From contig NZ_JALDAX010000019.1 in the NCBI RefSeq assembly GCF_022698145.1, positions 101,071 to 165,070 of the forward strand: a stretch of DNA of 64,000 bases. Direction: 5' to 3'. The notes below the pieces were generated by a model that saw only the letters and a list, made by a program, of their open reading frames with translations, ran no database searches and was not told the DNA's origin. The DNA comes from Streptomyces spinosisporus (lineage in GTDB: Bacteria > Actinomycetota > Actinomycetes > Streptomycetales > Streptomycetaceae). Made by a program: the position numbers and the translations under genes. Shown here in pieces: positions 26,204-34,664 of this stretch; the first letter of the stretch is position 1; every line of letters begins with the position of its first letter.

Positions 26204-26830
26204 TCAGGCGTCGCCGTAGGCCTCCCCGCCCAGTTCGAACGCGGCGGTCCCGGCGGTCGCGTCGGCGAGCCAGGACCGGAAGGCGTCCACGTCGGCGTCC
26301 GGCAGGCCGATCTCGATGGTGACCGCCTCCCCGTAGCGGACGTCGCGCACCTCGCGTCCCGTGGAGCGCAGGTCGTTCTCGACCTTGCCGGCGCGCTGGT
26401 GGTCGACGGTCACGGTGGCCAGCCGGAACCGGCGGCGGGTGAGCGTGCCGACGGCGTCCAGGGCCTCGCCGACCGCGCCGCCGTAGGCCCGGATGAGGCC
26501 GCCCGCGCCGAGTTTGACCCCGCCGAAGTAGCGGGTGACGACGGCGACGACGTAGCGCATGTCGCGGCGCAGCAGCATCTGGAGCATGGGCACGCCCGCG
26601 GTGCCGCCCGGTTCGCCGTCGTCGCTCGCCTTCTGGATCGAGGCGTCGGCGCCGACGACGTAGGCCCAGCAGTTGTGAGTGGCGTCCGCGTGCTCCTTGC
26701 GCACCGCGGCGATGAAGTCCTGGGCCTCCTGCTCAGTGGCCGCCGGCGCGAGTGCGCACAGGAAGCGCGAGCGGTTGACCTCGGTCTCGTGCACGCCCGC
26801 GTGGGCCACCGTGCGGTACTCGTCCTGCAT
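26204..26830 (-). CDS. YigZ / IMPACT-family protein
   Basis: 208 residues. Conserved core NRSRFLCALAPAATEQEAQDF, then ASDDGEPGGTAGVPMLQMLLRRD and VVTRYFGGVKLGAGGLIRAYGGAV, diagnostic of the UPF0029/IMPACT family, with a small C-terminal ferredoxin-like domain. Eukaryotic IMPACT inhibits the Gcn2 kinase; the bacterial role is not established. Stands alone between sbcD and the SixA gene. Confidence 0.9.
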   Translation of the reverse strand: MQDEYRTVAHAGVHETEVNRSRFLCALAPAATEQEAQDFIAAVRKEHADATHNCWAYVVGADASIQKASDDGEPGGTAGVPMLQMLLRRDMRYVVAVVTRYFGGVKLGAGGLIRAYGGAVGEALDAVGTLTRRRFRLATVTVDHQRAGKVENDLRSTGREVRDVRYGEAVTIEIGLPDADVDAFRSWLADATAGTAAFELGGEAYGDA

Positions 26831-26924
26831 CCGGCCAGCCTAGTCCGTGGTCAACGGCGTCCCTGCGGGGAGGACGGGCGGCCTTCGGCCGGTGGGCGCC
26901 GGGCGGGGCGCAGTCGGGCCACGC

Positions 26925-27476
26925 TCATGTGCCGCCGCCCTTCCTGCCCCGTGCCACGATCATGTTCGTCAGGAGTGCGGTGGCCGGGGCGAGGGTGTCC
27001 CAGGTGAACCCGTGCCAGGCCAGTACCGCGATCGCCGAGGTGGGGAACTTGGTGCGCACCTCCTCGATCGCGTCGTCGAGGCCGTCCCCGGCCAGTTCGA
27101 GGACGAGGTCCTCCAGGCCGGGGTTGTGCCCGACCAGCAGCAGCGTCTCGACCTCGGGCGGCACCTCGTGCACGACACCGAGCAGTTCGCCCGCGTCGGC
27201 GCCGTAGAGCCGGGGGTCGTGGCGCACCGGCGGCGGTGTGCCCCACTCGGCCGAGGCGAGCTCCCAGGTCTGGAAGGCGCGGACGGCGGTGGAGCACAGC
27301 GCGAGGTCCGGCAGGCAGTCGGCCTCGGCGAGCGCCCGGCCGGCGGCGGGTGCGTCCCGGATGCCGCGCGGCGCCAGGGGGCGCTGATGGTCGTCGACGC
27401 CCTCCGGGCGGGCCGACTTGGCGTGCCGCAGCACCACCAGGCGGCGCAGCGGGCCCGCCCCCGCGCGCGCGATCAC
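26925..27476 (-). CDS. SixA-type histidine phosphatase
   Basis: 183 residues, histidine-phosphatase superfamily. The signature RHAKS follows LRRLVVL near the N-terminus, with LAPRG, the second catalytic region LLLVGHNPGLEDLVLELAGDGLDD and the conserved FPTSAIAVLAW. SixA proteins remove phosphate from phosphohistidine, for example on phosphotransfer domains. The GTG at 27476 overlaps the stop of the upstream gene (GTGA), so it is coupled to the cysteinyl-tRNA-synthetase-like gene. Confidence 0.85.
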   Translation of the reverse strand: MIARAGAGPLRRLVVLRHAKSARPEGVDDHQRPLAPRGIRDAPAAGRALAEADCLPDLALCSTAVRAFQTWELASAEWGTPPPVRHDPRLYGADAGELLGVVHEVPPEVETLLLVGHNPGLEDLVLELAGDGLDDAIEEVRTKFPTSAIAVLAWHGFTWDTLAPATALLTNMIVARGRKGGGT

Positions 27477-28198
27477 GCCAGGGTTCCGAGCTCGCGGGTG
27501 AGATCGACGCCGAGCAGCCGGTCGGCATAGGCGTACGTCTCGAAGCGGGCGCCGTCCGGCAGCTCGTCCTCTGCCTCGACCCAGGTCAGCACGTCGAGCA
27601 CGGCGGGTACGTCCAAGTCGTCCTCCCACGCGCTGCGCAGGCGTGCGCGCGCCTCGTCGGGAATGGGCCGCGACGGGCGCTGCGCCCAGGCGGCGACCGC
27701 ACGGCGCCAGCGTACGAGGGTGGCCCGCGCCTCATCCAGGGCGGCCGCGTCGAGCGTCACCGGCAGGTCGCGGCGCCGGGAGAGCAGGGCCAGGCGCAGC
27801 GCGGTCGGGTCGACGCCCTCCGGGATGCCGGGCTCCTCGGAGTGGACGGGAGCGACGGCGATCCGCACGCCGTCGGGTCGCGCGCCGCCCTCCGCCACGA
27901 CATGGAGGATCTGCGCCTCGCCCAGGCCGGAGCCGACGTCCCGCCGGTCCTCGAAGGGCCGGATGCCCAGCGCGGCCACCCCGGCGCGCAGTTGCGGGTG
28001 CTCCCGTTCGGCGTTCAGCACCGCCCACACGGGAGTGCCGCCCAGTTCCAGGGCGCGCAGCAGGACATCGGCGACCAGCACGACCCGCAGGGAACCGGCA
28101 CCGAAGCCCGGCACATGGGCTTCGACCCTGGTCAGTCCGCGGCGGGCCGGGGCGGCTTCGACGGGCTCGCCGGTTCGGGCGTCGGTGATGCGCAGCAC
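27473..28198 (-). CDS. Cysteinyl-tRNA-synthetase-like protein, function unknown
   Basis: 241 residues beginning VLRITDARTGEPVEAAPARR. I recall this actinobacterial family being annotated as resembling the N-terminal part of cysteinyl-tRNA synthetase, but the HIGH motif is not evident here, so catalysis is doubtful. The middle reads ALGIRPFEDRRDVGSGLGEAQILHVV and the C-terminus is charged and helical. The GTG at 28198 is my choice; an in-frame ATG at 28237 would add 13 residues. It is the first gene of a coupled pair with the SixA-type phosphatase. Confidence 0.65.
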   Translation of the reverse strand: MLRITDARTGEPVEAAPARRGLTRVEAHVPGFGAGSLRVVLVADVLLRALELGGTPVWAVLNAEREHPQLRAGVAALGIRPFEDRRDVGSGLGEAQILHVVAEGGARPDGVRIAVAPVHSEEPGIPEGVDPTALRLALLSRRRDLPVTLDAAALDEARATLVRWRRAVAAWAQRPSRPIPDEARARLRSAWEDDLDVPAVLDVLTWVEAEDELPDGARFETYAYADRLLGVDLTRELGTLA

Positions 28199-28370
28199 GG
28201 GGTGAGCGTAGGCGCGGGGGCGGCCTCGCGCAGGCATCCGGCGCGAATTCCGGACAAGGTGGCGGGATTCAACAGCCGGACCGGGACGGGAATCATCGCC
28301 CGGCACGGGCCGTTGAGGGACTGAACAGCAGATGTTCCAGGCACAGGACGCAGGGCTCAGGGAGGCACCG

Positions 28371-28778
28371 GTGTACGGCGACGAGGCGACGGTCCGCAAG
28401 ATCCTGACCGAGTCCGGCGACACCTGGGCGGTGGTGGGCCTGTCGTCGAACGAGCGGCGTGCCGCCTACGGCGTCGCGAAGGTGCTGCAGCGCTTCGGCA
28501 AGCGCGTCGTGCCGGTGCACCCCAAGGCGGAGACGGTCCACGGCGAGAAGGGCTACGCGTCTCTCGCGGACATCCCCTTCGACGTCGACGTCGTCGATGT
28601 CTTCGTCAACAGCGACCTGGCCGGACCGATCGCCGACGAGGCGGTGGCCAAGGGCGCGCGGGCCGTCTGGTTCCAGCTCGGCGTGATCGACGAGGCGGCG
28701 TACGACCGCACGCGCGCGGCGGGTCTCGACATGGTGATGGACCGCTGCCCCGCGATCGAGATACCGCGCCTGGGCTGA
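28371..28778 (+). CDS. CoA-binding protein (YccU-like)
   Basis: 135 residues. Typical single CoA_binding_2 Rossmann domain: WAVVGLSSNERRAAYGVAKVLQRFGKRVVPVHPKAETVHGEKGY, then VDVVDVFVNSDLAG and AVWFQLGVIDEAAYDRTRAAGLDMVMDRCPAIE. Such proteins bind CoA; the cellular role is unclear. The GTG at 28371 is chosen because AGGGAGG lies at the right distance; an ATG at 28332 is in frame but has no ribosome site. Confidence 0.88.
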   Translation: MYGDEATVRKILTESGDTWAVVGLSSNERRAAYGVAKVLQRFGKRVVPVHPKAETVHGEKGYASLADIPFDVDVVDVFVNSDLAGPIADEAVAKGARAVWFQLGVIDEAAYDRTRAAGLDMVMDRCPAIEIPRLG

Positions 28779-28791
28779 CCGTCCTTGTGGT

Positions 28792-28830
28792 CCTGCCACA
28801 GAACCCTTCTCTGTGAGCCTGCTACAGAAC
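28792..28830 (+). repeat. 26-nt-spaced direct repeat upstream of the APC permease
   Basis: CCTGCCACAGAACC at 28792-28805 and CCTGCTACAGAACT at 28818-28831 differ at two positions and are 26 nt apart. They lie between the CoA-binding gene stop and the permease gene, about 145 nt before its start, on similar faces of the helix. Possible operator or leader element. Confidence 0.55.
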
Positions 28831-28971
28831 TTTTGATGGCCTGTACACGAACCACCCGTGACCTGGTCAAGACTTCGCAAGTGGCCTTCTGCGCCGCGCT
28901 CACTGATACCTAATCTGCGACCTCACACCCACTGAAACAGGTTATTCAAACGGTGAGAGGTCGCCAAGAAA

Positions 28972-30609
28972 ATGGTGAGCACTGAGCAGACCCCCGTGCG
29001 GGAGGCCAGAGGTCCCAGCGACCTCAGGCGGGACGTCGGACTGATCGGTCTGATGTGGGCCTCCGTGGGTTCGATCATCGGCTCCGGCTGGCTCTACGGC
29101 GCCGAGAAGGCGGTCGTTGCCGCGGGTCCGGCGGCGATCATCTCGTGGGTGATCGGCGCGGTGGCCATCGTCCTGCTGGCGCTGGTCCACGCCGAACTGG
29201 GCGGCATGTTCCCGGTCGCCGGCGGCACGGCACGCTATCCGCACTACGCCTTCGGCGGTCTGGCCGGACTGTCCTTCGGCTGGTTCTCCTGGCTGCAGGC
29301 GGCGACCGTGGCGCCGATCGAGGTCGAGGCGATGATCGGCTACGCCGGCCACTGGAGCTGGGCGCAGGGCCTGCAGCACAAGGACCAGACCCTGACGCCG
29401 TCCGGTCTGCTCACCGCCGTCGTGCTCATGGCGGTCTTCGTCGCCGTCAACTTCTTCGGCGTACGGGCCCTTGCGCACACCAACAGCGCCGCGACCTGGT
29501 GGAAGATCGCCGTCCCGCTGGGCGCGATCTTCGTCATCGCGGTGGGCAACTTCCACCCGGCCAACTTCCACTCCGAGGGCTTCGCCCCGTTCGGCGCGAA
29601 GGGCGTGCTCAGCGCCATCAGCGAGAGCGGCATCATCTTCGCCCTGCTGGGCTTCGAGCAGGCCATCCAGCTGGCGGGCGAGAGCCGCAACCCCAGGCGG
29701 GACCTGCCGCGGGCGACCCTCGGTTCCGTCGCGATCGGCGCGGTCATCTACGTCGCCCTCCAGGTGGTGTTCATCGCCGCGCTGCCGCACAGCGCCTTCG
29801 CCAAGGGCTGGGCCCACCTCGACTACCCGGGCATCAGCGGCCCCTGGGCGGGCCTCGCCACGGTCGTGGGCCTGGGCTGGCTCGCCGTCATCCTGTACGC
29901 CGACGCCGTGATCTCCCCGGGCGGCACCGGCCTGATCTACACCACCGCGACCTCCCGCGTCTCCTACGGCCTGGCCAAGAACGGCTACGCGCCGAAGCTC
30001 CTCACCCGCACCGACCGCCGCGGCGTGCCGTGGTTCGGCCTGATCGTCTCCTTCATGACCGGCGTGGTCTGCTTCCTGCCCTTCCCGAGCTGGCAGGAAC
30101 TGGTCGGCTTCATCACCTCGGCGAGCGTCCTGATGTACGCGGGCGCCCCACTGGCGTACGGCGTCTTCGCGCAGCGGCTGCCGGGCCACGAGCGCCCGTA
30201 CCGGCTGCCCGCCGGCCGGGTCGTCGCCCCGCTGTCCTTCGTGGTGGCCAACCTGATCATCTACTGGTCCGGCTGGGACACCCTGTGGCGGCTCGGCGTC
30301 GCGGTCGTCCTCGGCTATCTGCTGCTGGGCGGCTACGCCTGGTGGGCCAACGCCACCCACCAGCCCGACGCCCCGCGGATGGACTTCAGGGCCGCCCAGT
30401 GGCTGCCGGTCTATCTGCTCGGCATGGGCGTCATCTCCGCGCAGGGCAGCTTCGGCGGCACCGGCAACATCGGCCTGTGGTGGGACATCCTCGTCGTCGC
30501 CGCCTTCTCGCTGGTCATCTACTACTGGGCCCGGGCGACCGCCCCACGGCCGGAGGAGATCGAGCGCAGCATCGAGGAGGTCGTGGTCACCGACGCTCCC
30601 GCGCACTGA
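28972..30609 (+). CDS. APC-superfamily amino-acid permease
   Basis: 545 residues with about 12-13 membrane helices. The first helix has the APC substrate loop SVGSIIGSGWLYGAEKA, and helix 6 holds AISESGIIFALLGFEQAIQLAGE. It imports an amino acid, polyamine or similar compound with protons; specificity is not readable. GAGAGG precedes the ATG at 28972. The long 190-nt leader has a direct repeat (28792-28830) and a TGGTCAAGAC half-site at 28864-28873, resembling half of the GntR palindrome at 2802. The gene reads into the PobA-type gene after only 23 nt. Confidence 0.88.
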   Translation: MVSTEQTPVREARGPSDLRRDVGLIGLMWASVGSIIGSGWLYGAEKAVVAAGPAAIISWVIGAVAIVLLALVHAELGGMFPVAGGTARYPHYAFGGLAGLSFGWFSWLQAATVAPIEVEAMIGYAGHWSWAQGLQHKDQTLTPSGLLTAVVLMAVFVAVNFFGVRALAHTNSAATWWKIAVPLGAIFVIAVGNFHPANFHSEGFAPFGAKGVLSAISESGIIFALLGFEQAIQLAGESRNPRRDLPRATLGSVAIGAVIYVALQVVFIAALPHSAFAKGWAHLDYPGISGPWAGLATVVGLGWLAVILYADAVISPGGTGLIYTTATSRVSYGLAKNGYAPKLLTRTDRRGVPWFGLIVSFMTGVVCFLPFPSWQELVGFITSASVLMYAGAPLAYGVFAQRLPGHERPYRLPAGRVVAPLSFVVANLIIYWSGWDTLWRLGVAVVLGYLLLGGYAWWANATHQPDAPRMDFRAAQWLPVYLLGMGVISAQGSFGGTGNIGLWWDILVVAAFSLVIYYWARATAPRPEEIERSIEEVVVTDAPAH

Positions 30610-30632
30610 CGGGTCACCGTCATAATGCTCGG

Positions 30633-31853
30633 GTGACTTCGACGCCCGCACCGCCCAACTCACCTGCCCGGCCCCGCTTTCCGGTCGTGATCGTGGGGGC
30701 GGGCCCCGCCGGCCTCACCATCGGGAACATCCTGCGTGCCGCCTCGATCGACTGCCTGGTCCTCGAGGTCGAGACGCGCGAGTTCATCGAGCGGCGCCCA
30801 CGAGCCGGCGTCATCGAGGAGTGGGCCGTCCGCGGACTGGAGGAGCGGGGTCTGGCCGCCAACCTGCTGCAACGTGCGGAGCTGCACACCCAGTGCGAGT
30901 TCCGCGTCGAGCGGGAGCGGCACCGTTTCTCCTACACCGAGCTGACGGGGCATCACCATTTCGTCTACCCGCAGCCGTTGCTGGTGACGGACCTCGTGCG
31001 CGAGTACGCCGACGTGCGCGGCGGAGCCATCCGCTTCGGGGTGCGCGACGTCCAGCTGCACGGCATGGACTCCGACCGTCCCACGGTGTCGTACACCGAC
31101 CCGGTCAGCGGGCAACGCGAGCTCGTGCACTGCGAGTTCGTGCTCGGCTGCGACGGTGCGCGCGGGGTGACCCGCAGCGTGCTGCCGCCGCAGGCCGGGA
31201 TCGCGCGGCAGGACTACGGCATCGGCTGGCTGGCGCTGCTCGCCGAGGCGCCGCCGTCCAGCGACTGCGTGGTCTTCGGTATCCATCCGCGCGGCTTCGC
31301 CGGGCACATGCCCCGCAGCCCCGAGGTCACCCGCTACTACCTGGAGTGCCCGCCCGGCGACGACCCGGAGAACTGGTCGCACGAGCGGGTCTGGACCGAG
31401 CTGCAGGAGCGGCTCGCGGCGGCCGACCGCCCGCCGCTCACCGAGGGACGGCTGATCGAGAAGCGCGTCCTCGACATGCACAACTACGTCGTCGAACCCA
31501 TGGTGTTCGGCCGGCTCTTCCTGGCCGGGGACGCCGCCCATCTGACCGCCCCGATCGCCGCCAAGGGCATGAACCTCGCCCTGCACGACGCGTTCCTGCT
31601 CGGCGACGGTCTGGTCGCCCACCTCACCAAGGGCGACAGCAGCGGCCTGGACGGCTACTCGGCGGCCTGCCTCGGCCGCGTATGGGACTACCAGGAGTTC
31701 TCGCAGTGGCTGTCGGACGTGTACCACGGCATGTCGTCGGGCGACGCCTACCGTGCGGGCACCACGTTGGCGCGGCTGCGCCGGCTCTTCGAATCCCCGG
31801 CGGCGGCCGCCTCGTTCGCGGAGCAGTACCTCGGCAAGAGCTCGGCGTCCTGA
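30633..31853 (+). CDS. pobA: 4-hydroxybenzoate 3-monooxygenase (PobA family)
   Basis: 406 residues. FAD-binding GAGPAG at 22-27, the second FAD stretch LGCDGARGVTRS and FLAGDAAHLTAPIAAKGMNLALHDA, plus ERRPRAGVIEEWAVRGLEE and VYPQPLLVTDLV, match p-hydroxybenzoate hydroxylases. The reaction would be NAD(P)H- and O2-dependent 3-hydroxylation of 4-hydroxybenzoate to protocatechuate. The GTG at 30633 lies 23 nt after the permease stop, so they may be one operon and the permease could supply an aromatic acid. No protocatechuate genes are in the window. A related aromatic monooxygenase is the alternative. Confidence 0.8.
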   Translation: MTSTPAPPNSPARPRFPVVIVGAGPAGLTIGNILRAASIDCLVLEVETREFIERRPRAGVIEEWAVRGLEERGLAANLLQRAELHTQCEFRVERERHRFSYTELTGHHHFVYPQPLLVTDLVREYADVRGGAIRFGVRDVQLHGMDSDRPTVSYTDPVSGQRELVHCEFVLGCDGARGVTRSVLPPQAGIARQDYGIGWLALLAEAPPSSDCVVFGIHPRGFAGHMPRSPEVTRYYLECPPGDDPENWSHERVWTELQERLAAADRPPLTEGRLIEKRVLDMHNYVVEPMVFGRLFLAGDAAHLTAPIAAKGMNLALHDAFLLGDGLVAHLTKGDSSGLDGYSAACLGRVWDYQEFSQWLSDVYHGMSSGDAYRAGTTLARLRRLFESPAAAASFAEQYLGKSSAS

Positions 31854-31868
31854 CCGCACCGGCCCGGG

Positions 31869-31912
31869 CGTACGGCGGGCTCGGTCGTACGGCGGGCTCA
31901 GTCGTGCGGCGG
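31869..31912. repeat. 17-bp tandem repeat at a convergent gene junction
   Basis: CGTACGGCGGGCTCGGT (31869-31885), CGTACGGCGGGCTCAGT (31886-31902) and the start of a third copy from 31903. It spans the end of the ArsR gene and the gap to the PobA-type gene. Confidence 0.8.
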
Positions 31913-32266
31913 GCGGTCGCTGAGGCGGTGGTCGGCGACGTTCAGGGCCTCGTCCACGAGGCGGCGCAGATGGCCGTCGCGCAGGGAGTAGACGACCCTG
32001 CGCCCCTCCTTGCGCGTTGCCACCAGGCCCGCGAGGCGCAGCCGGGCCAGATGCTGGCTGACCGCGGGGCGGGCCGCGCCGCAGGCCTCCGTGAGGGTGG
32101 TGACGTCGGCCTCGCCGCCGGTCAGGGCGTGCAGCAGGGCGAGCCGGGTGCGGTCGCCGAGGAGTGCGAGAAGTTCGGCGGCCAGCGCGAACTGCTCGTC
32201 GCCGGGGCTGCGGGGATGTGCCTCCTGCGCATCGTGTGCAGATGACAGGTGCATGCGTGCGCTCAT
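31898..32266 (-). CDS. ArsR/SmtB-family metal-responsive repressor
   Basis: 122 residues. Winged HTH of the ArsR type: LLALLGDRTRLALLHAL, then LTEACGAARPAVSQHLARLRLAGLVATRKEGRRVVYSL. The C-terminal helix carries DGHLRRLVDEALNVADHRL, close to the alpha-5 zinc site (DxH...HxxH) of CzrA/SmtB sensors. It is divergent from a CDF cation-efflux gene, the classic zinc or cobalt resistance arrangement, so the repressor should be released by Zn or a related ion. A short inverted repeat overlaps its start codon. Confidence 0.88.
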   Translation of the reverse strand: MSARMHLSSAHDAQEAHPRSPGDEQFALAAELLALLGDRTRLALLHALTGGEADVTTLTEACGAARPAVSQHLARLRLAGLVATRKEGRRVVYSLRDGHLRRLVDEALNVADHRLSDRPPHD

Positions 32267-32272
32267 ACGCAC
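32257..32272. promoter_or_regulatory. Candidate ArsR operator
   Basis: Inverted repeat GTGCG-CTCATA-CGCAC (32257-32272) overlapping the ArsR start codon in the divergent gap with the efflux gene. It is short, so the call rests mostly on position. Confidence 0.45.
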
Positions 32273-32327
32273 ATAATGACTCCGTGGGCCCGACACGTCC
32301 ACTGCCGCGCACCGGAAGGGGACCCAC

Positions 32328-33367
32328 GTGAGCGACCGGCACGAGCACCACGCACACCCGCATCGGCACCCCCACCACTCCCCCGGCCTGCGGCACCGCC
32401 TCGGCCACCTGTTCACCCCGCACTCCCACGAGAGCGCCGACAAGCTCGACTCCGCCCTGGAGTCCTCGGCCCGCGGCATGCGCGCACTGTGGGTCTCGCT
32501 CGCCGTCCTCGGCGCCACGGCGTGGTGCAGGCGGTCGTGGTCGCGGTGTCCGGCTCGGTGGCGCTGCTCGGCGACACCGTGCACAACGCCGCGGACGCGC
32601 TGACCGCCGTGCCGCTGGGCATCGCCTTCGTGCTCGGGCGGCGGGCGGCGACGCGGCGGTTCACCTACGGCTACGGGCGGGCGGAGGACCTCGCGGGGAT
32701 CGCGATCGTGCTGACGATCGCCGGGTCGGCGGCGTTCGCCGCCTGGGCGGCGGTGGACCGGCTGCTCGATCCGCGTCCCGTCGCGCACGTCCCGGCCGTG
32801 GCGCTCGCCGCGCTGGTCGGGTTCGCCGGGAACGAGTGGGTGGCCCGGTACCGGATCCGGGTGGGCCGGCAGATCGGTTCGGCCGCGCTGGTCGCCGACG
32901 GTCTGCACGCCCGCACCGACGGATTCACCTCGCTGGCCGTGCTGTTGGGCGCCGGCGGCTCGGCCCTCGGATGGCAACTGGCCGACCCGCTGGTGGGGTT
33001 GGCGATCACCGCGGCGATCGTGCTGGTGCTGCGCGACGCGGCCCGTGAGGTGTTCCGGCGGGTGATGGACGCCGTCGACCCGGCACTGGTGGACGGCGCC
33101 GAGCGGGCGCTGCGCGCGGTGCCGGGCGTACGGGAGGTCGGCGAGCTGCGGCTGCGCTGGATCGGGCACCGGCTGCGGGCGGAGGTCGCGGTGGTGGTCG
33201 ACGGCGAGGCGACCGTACGGGCCGCGCACGCGATCGCCGTCGAGGCCGAGCACGCCCTGCTGCACGCCGTGCCGAGGCTGACCGCGGCCCTGGTCCACGC
33301 CGACCCGGCCCCCGCGCCGGGCCAGGAGGACCCGCACCGGGTGCTGGCACATCACGCGGCGCACTAG
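32328..33367 (+). pseudogene. CDF cation-efflux transporter, frameshifted
   Basis: The His-rich start (MSDRHEHHAHPHRHPHH) and first helix read in one frame up to about 32519. The rest, from VVQAVVVAVSGSVALLGDTVHNAADALTAVPLGIAFVLG to the His-containing end, reads in another. One base is missing near 32520-32522: adding one restores a continuous CDF exporter of about 346 residues with the metal-site motif HNAADALT. Such proteins export Zn, Co or Cd by proton exchange. As given, translation would stop at 32603 after 91 residues. Sequencing error and real loss cannot be separated here. Divergent from an ArsR metal sensor. Confidence 0.85.
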
Positions 33368-33389
33368 GTTCCCGCGGCCCGGGCAGGCG

Positions 33390-33944
33390 TCAGACGCCCA
33401 GGCCCTCCAGGACCACCGCGCCCGGGAGTTCCGCGAAGGCCTTGCCGGGAACCAGGAGCTTGCCGCGGCGGCGGCCGCTGCCCACGAGGACGTGGGGGAG
33501 GTCGACGACGGCCGAGTCGACCAGGATCGGCCAGCCGGCCGGGAGTCCGATCGGGGTGATGCCGCCGTACTCCATGCCGGTCTCGCCGGTCGCGGTGTCC
33601 ATGGACGCGAACGAGGCCTTGCGGGAGCCGAGTTGGCGGCGGACGACGCCGTTGACGTCGACCCGGGTGGTGGAGAGCGCGAGGCACGCGGCCAGGGTCG
33701 TCTCGCCGCCGCGCTTGCCGGCCACCACCACGCAGTTCGCCGACCGCTCCAGCAGTTCCTGTCCGTAGTGCTCCACGAAGACGGCGGTGTCGGCCCACTG
33801 CGGGTCGGTGTCGACGTAGACGATCTGGTCGGCGGGGATGCTGCCTGTCCAGTTCCGTACGGCGTCGGCGACGGGGGCCGTCAGTTCGTCGAGGGCGTCG
33901 GGGGCCGGGATCGCGATGTCGAAGTGTCCGATGGGTGCGCGCAT
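33390..33944 (-). CDS. YbaK/EbsC-type aminoacyl-tRNA deacylase-like protein
   Basis: 184 residues. YbaK/ProX-type core: VVVAGKRGGETTLAACLALSTTRVDVNGVVRRQLGSRKASFASMD, then EYGGITPIGLPAGWPILVD. The conserved lysine in GKRGG is the residue used for trans-editing of mischarged Cys- or Ala-tRNA in relatives. The exact tRNA is not known. Single gene with a normal length. Confidence 0.85.
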   Translation of the reverse strand: MRAPIGHFDIAIPAPDALDELTAPVADAVRNWTGSIPADQIVYVDTDPQWADTAVFVEHYGQELLERSANCVVVAGKRGGETTLAACLALSTTRVDVNGVVRRQLGSRKASFASMDTATGETGMEYGGITPIGLPAGWPILVDSAVVDLPHVLVGSGRRRGKLLVPGKAFAELPGAVVLEGLGV

Positions 33945-33976
33945 GGCCGCACGCTAACAGGACGTCCTGAGCGGCC

Positions 33977-34549
33977 TCAGCGCACGGGCGGGACCGAGAC
34001 CGCCATGACCATCTCCATCGGTTCGCCGCCCTCGTTGCCGTAGGTGTGCGGGGTGTCGGCCTCGAAGGACGCGCTGGCTCCGGCCGGGATGCGGTGCTTG
34101 ACGCCGTCGACGGTGAGCGTCAGCTCCCCCGCCAGGACGTGCACCAGCTCGACCGTGCCGGTGGGGTGCGGATCGGACGGGCTGGCGTCCCCCGGCATGA
34201 GCCGCCAGTCCCACATCTCCAGCGGGCCGGGCGCCTCGGTGCCGGCCAGCAGCCGGTTGAAGCTGCCCGCCTCGGTGCTCCACAGCCGCACGGCCTGGTC
34301 GGCGGGGACGATACGGACCTGGGGGCCCTGTTCGTAGTCGAGCAGCGTGGTGATGCTGACCCCGAGCGCGTCGCCGATCTTCACGACCGTGCCGATGCTC
34401 GGGTTGGTGCGGGCCTGCTCGATCTGGATCAGCATGCCGCGGCTGACCCCGGCGCGGGCGGCGAGCGCGTCCAGGGTGAAGCCGCGGTCGTTGCGCCAGC
34501 GTTTGACGTTGCGCGCCAGGGACTGGGTCAGCAGGTCGAGGTCCGACAC
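33977..34549 (-). CDS. XRE-family regulator with C-terminal cupin
   Basis: 190 residues. HTH_3 domain at about 10-65 (RNVKRWRNDRGFTLDALAARAGVSRGMLIQIEQARTNPSIGTV), cupin at about 105-185 (GTVELVHVLAGELTLTVDG... ADTPHTYGNEG). The class usually controls a neighbouring transporter or degradation gene in response to a small ligand. The GTG at 34549 gives the standard start just before the HTH. Divergent from an EamA transporter, with two operator-like inverted repeats between them. Confidence 0.88.
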   Translation of the reverse strand: MSDLDLLTQSLARNVKRWRNDRGFTLDALAARAGVSRGMLIQIEQARTNPSIGTVVKIGDALGVSITTLLDYEQGPQVRIVPADQAVRLWSTEAGSFNRLLAGTEAPGPLEMWDWRLMPGDASPSDPHPTGTVELVHVLAGELTLTVDGVKHRIPAGASASFEADTPHTYGNEGGEPMEMVMAVSVPPVR

Positions 34550-34604
34550 GTTCCGTCCAATGTCCTTATCGAGCGAGGCCAATATTATGGATGACTGGGT
34601 GCAC

Positions 34605-34646
34605 TTCACTGAACTATGGTGTGGTGTACCCGATCGTTCACCGAAC
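34605..34646. promoter_or_regulatory. Two TTCAnnGAA-type inverted repeats, candidate XRE-cupin operators
   Basis: TTCACTGAA at 34605-34613 and GTTCACCGAAC at 34636-34646 share TTCACyGAACT. Each is a small palindrome (the second perfect, GTTC-n3-GAAC), centred 32 nt apart, about three helical turns. They lie in the 115-nt gap between the regulator and the EamA gene, next to the latter's start. Confidence 0.6.
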
Positions 34647-34664
34647 TGTACTGCGAGGCGACCC

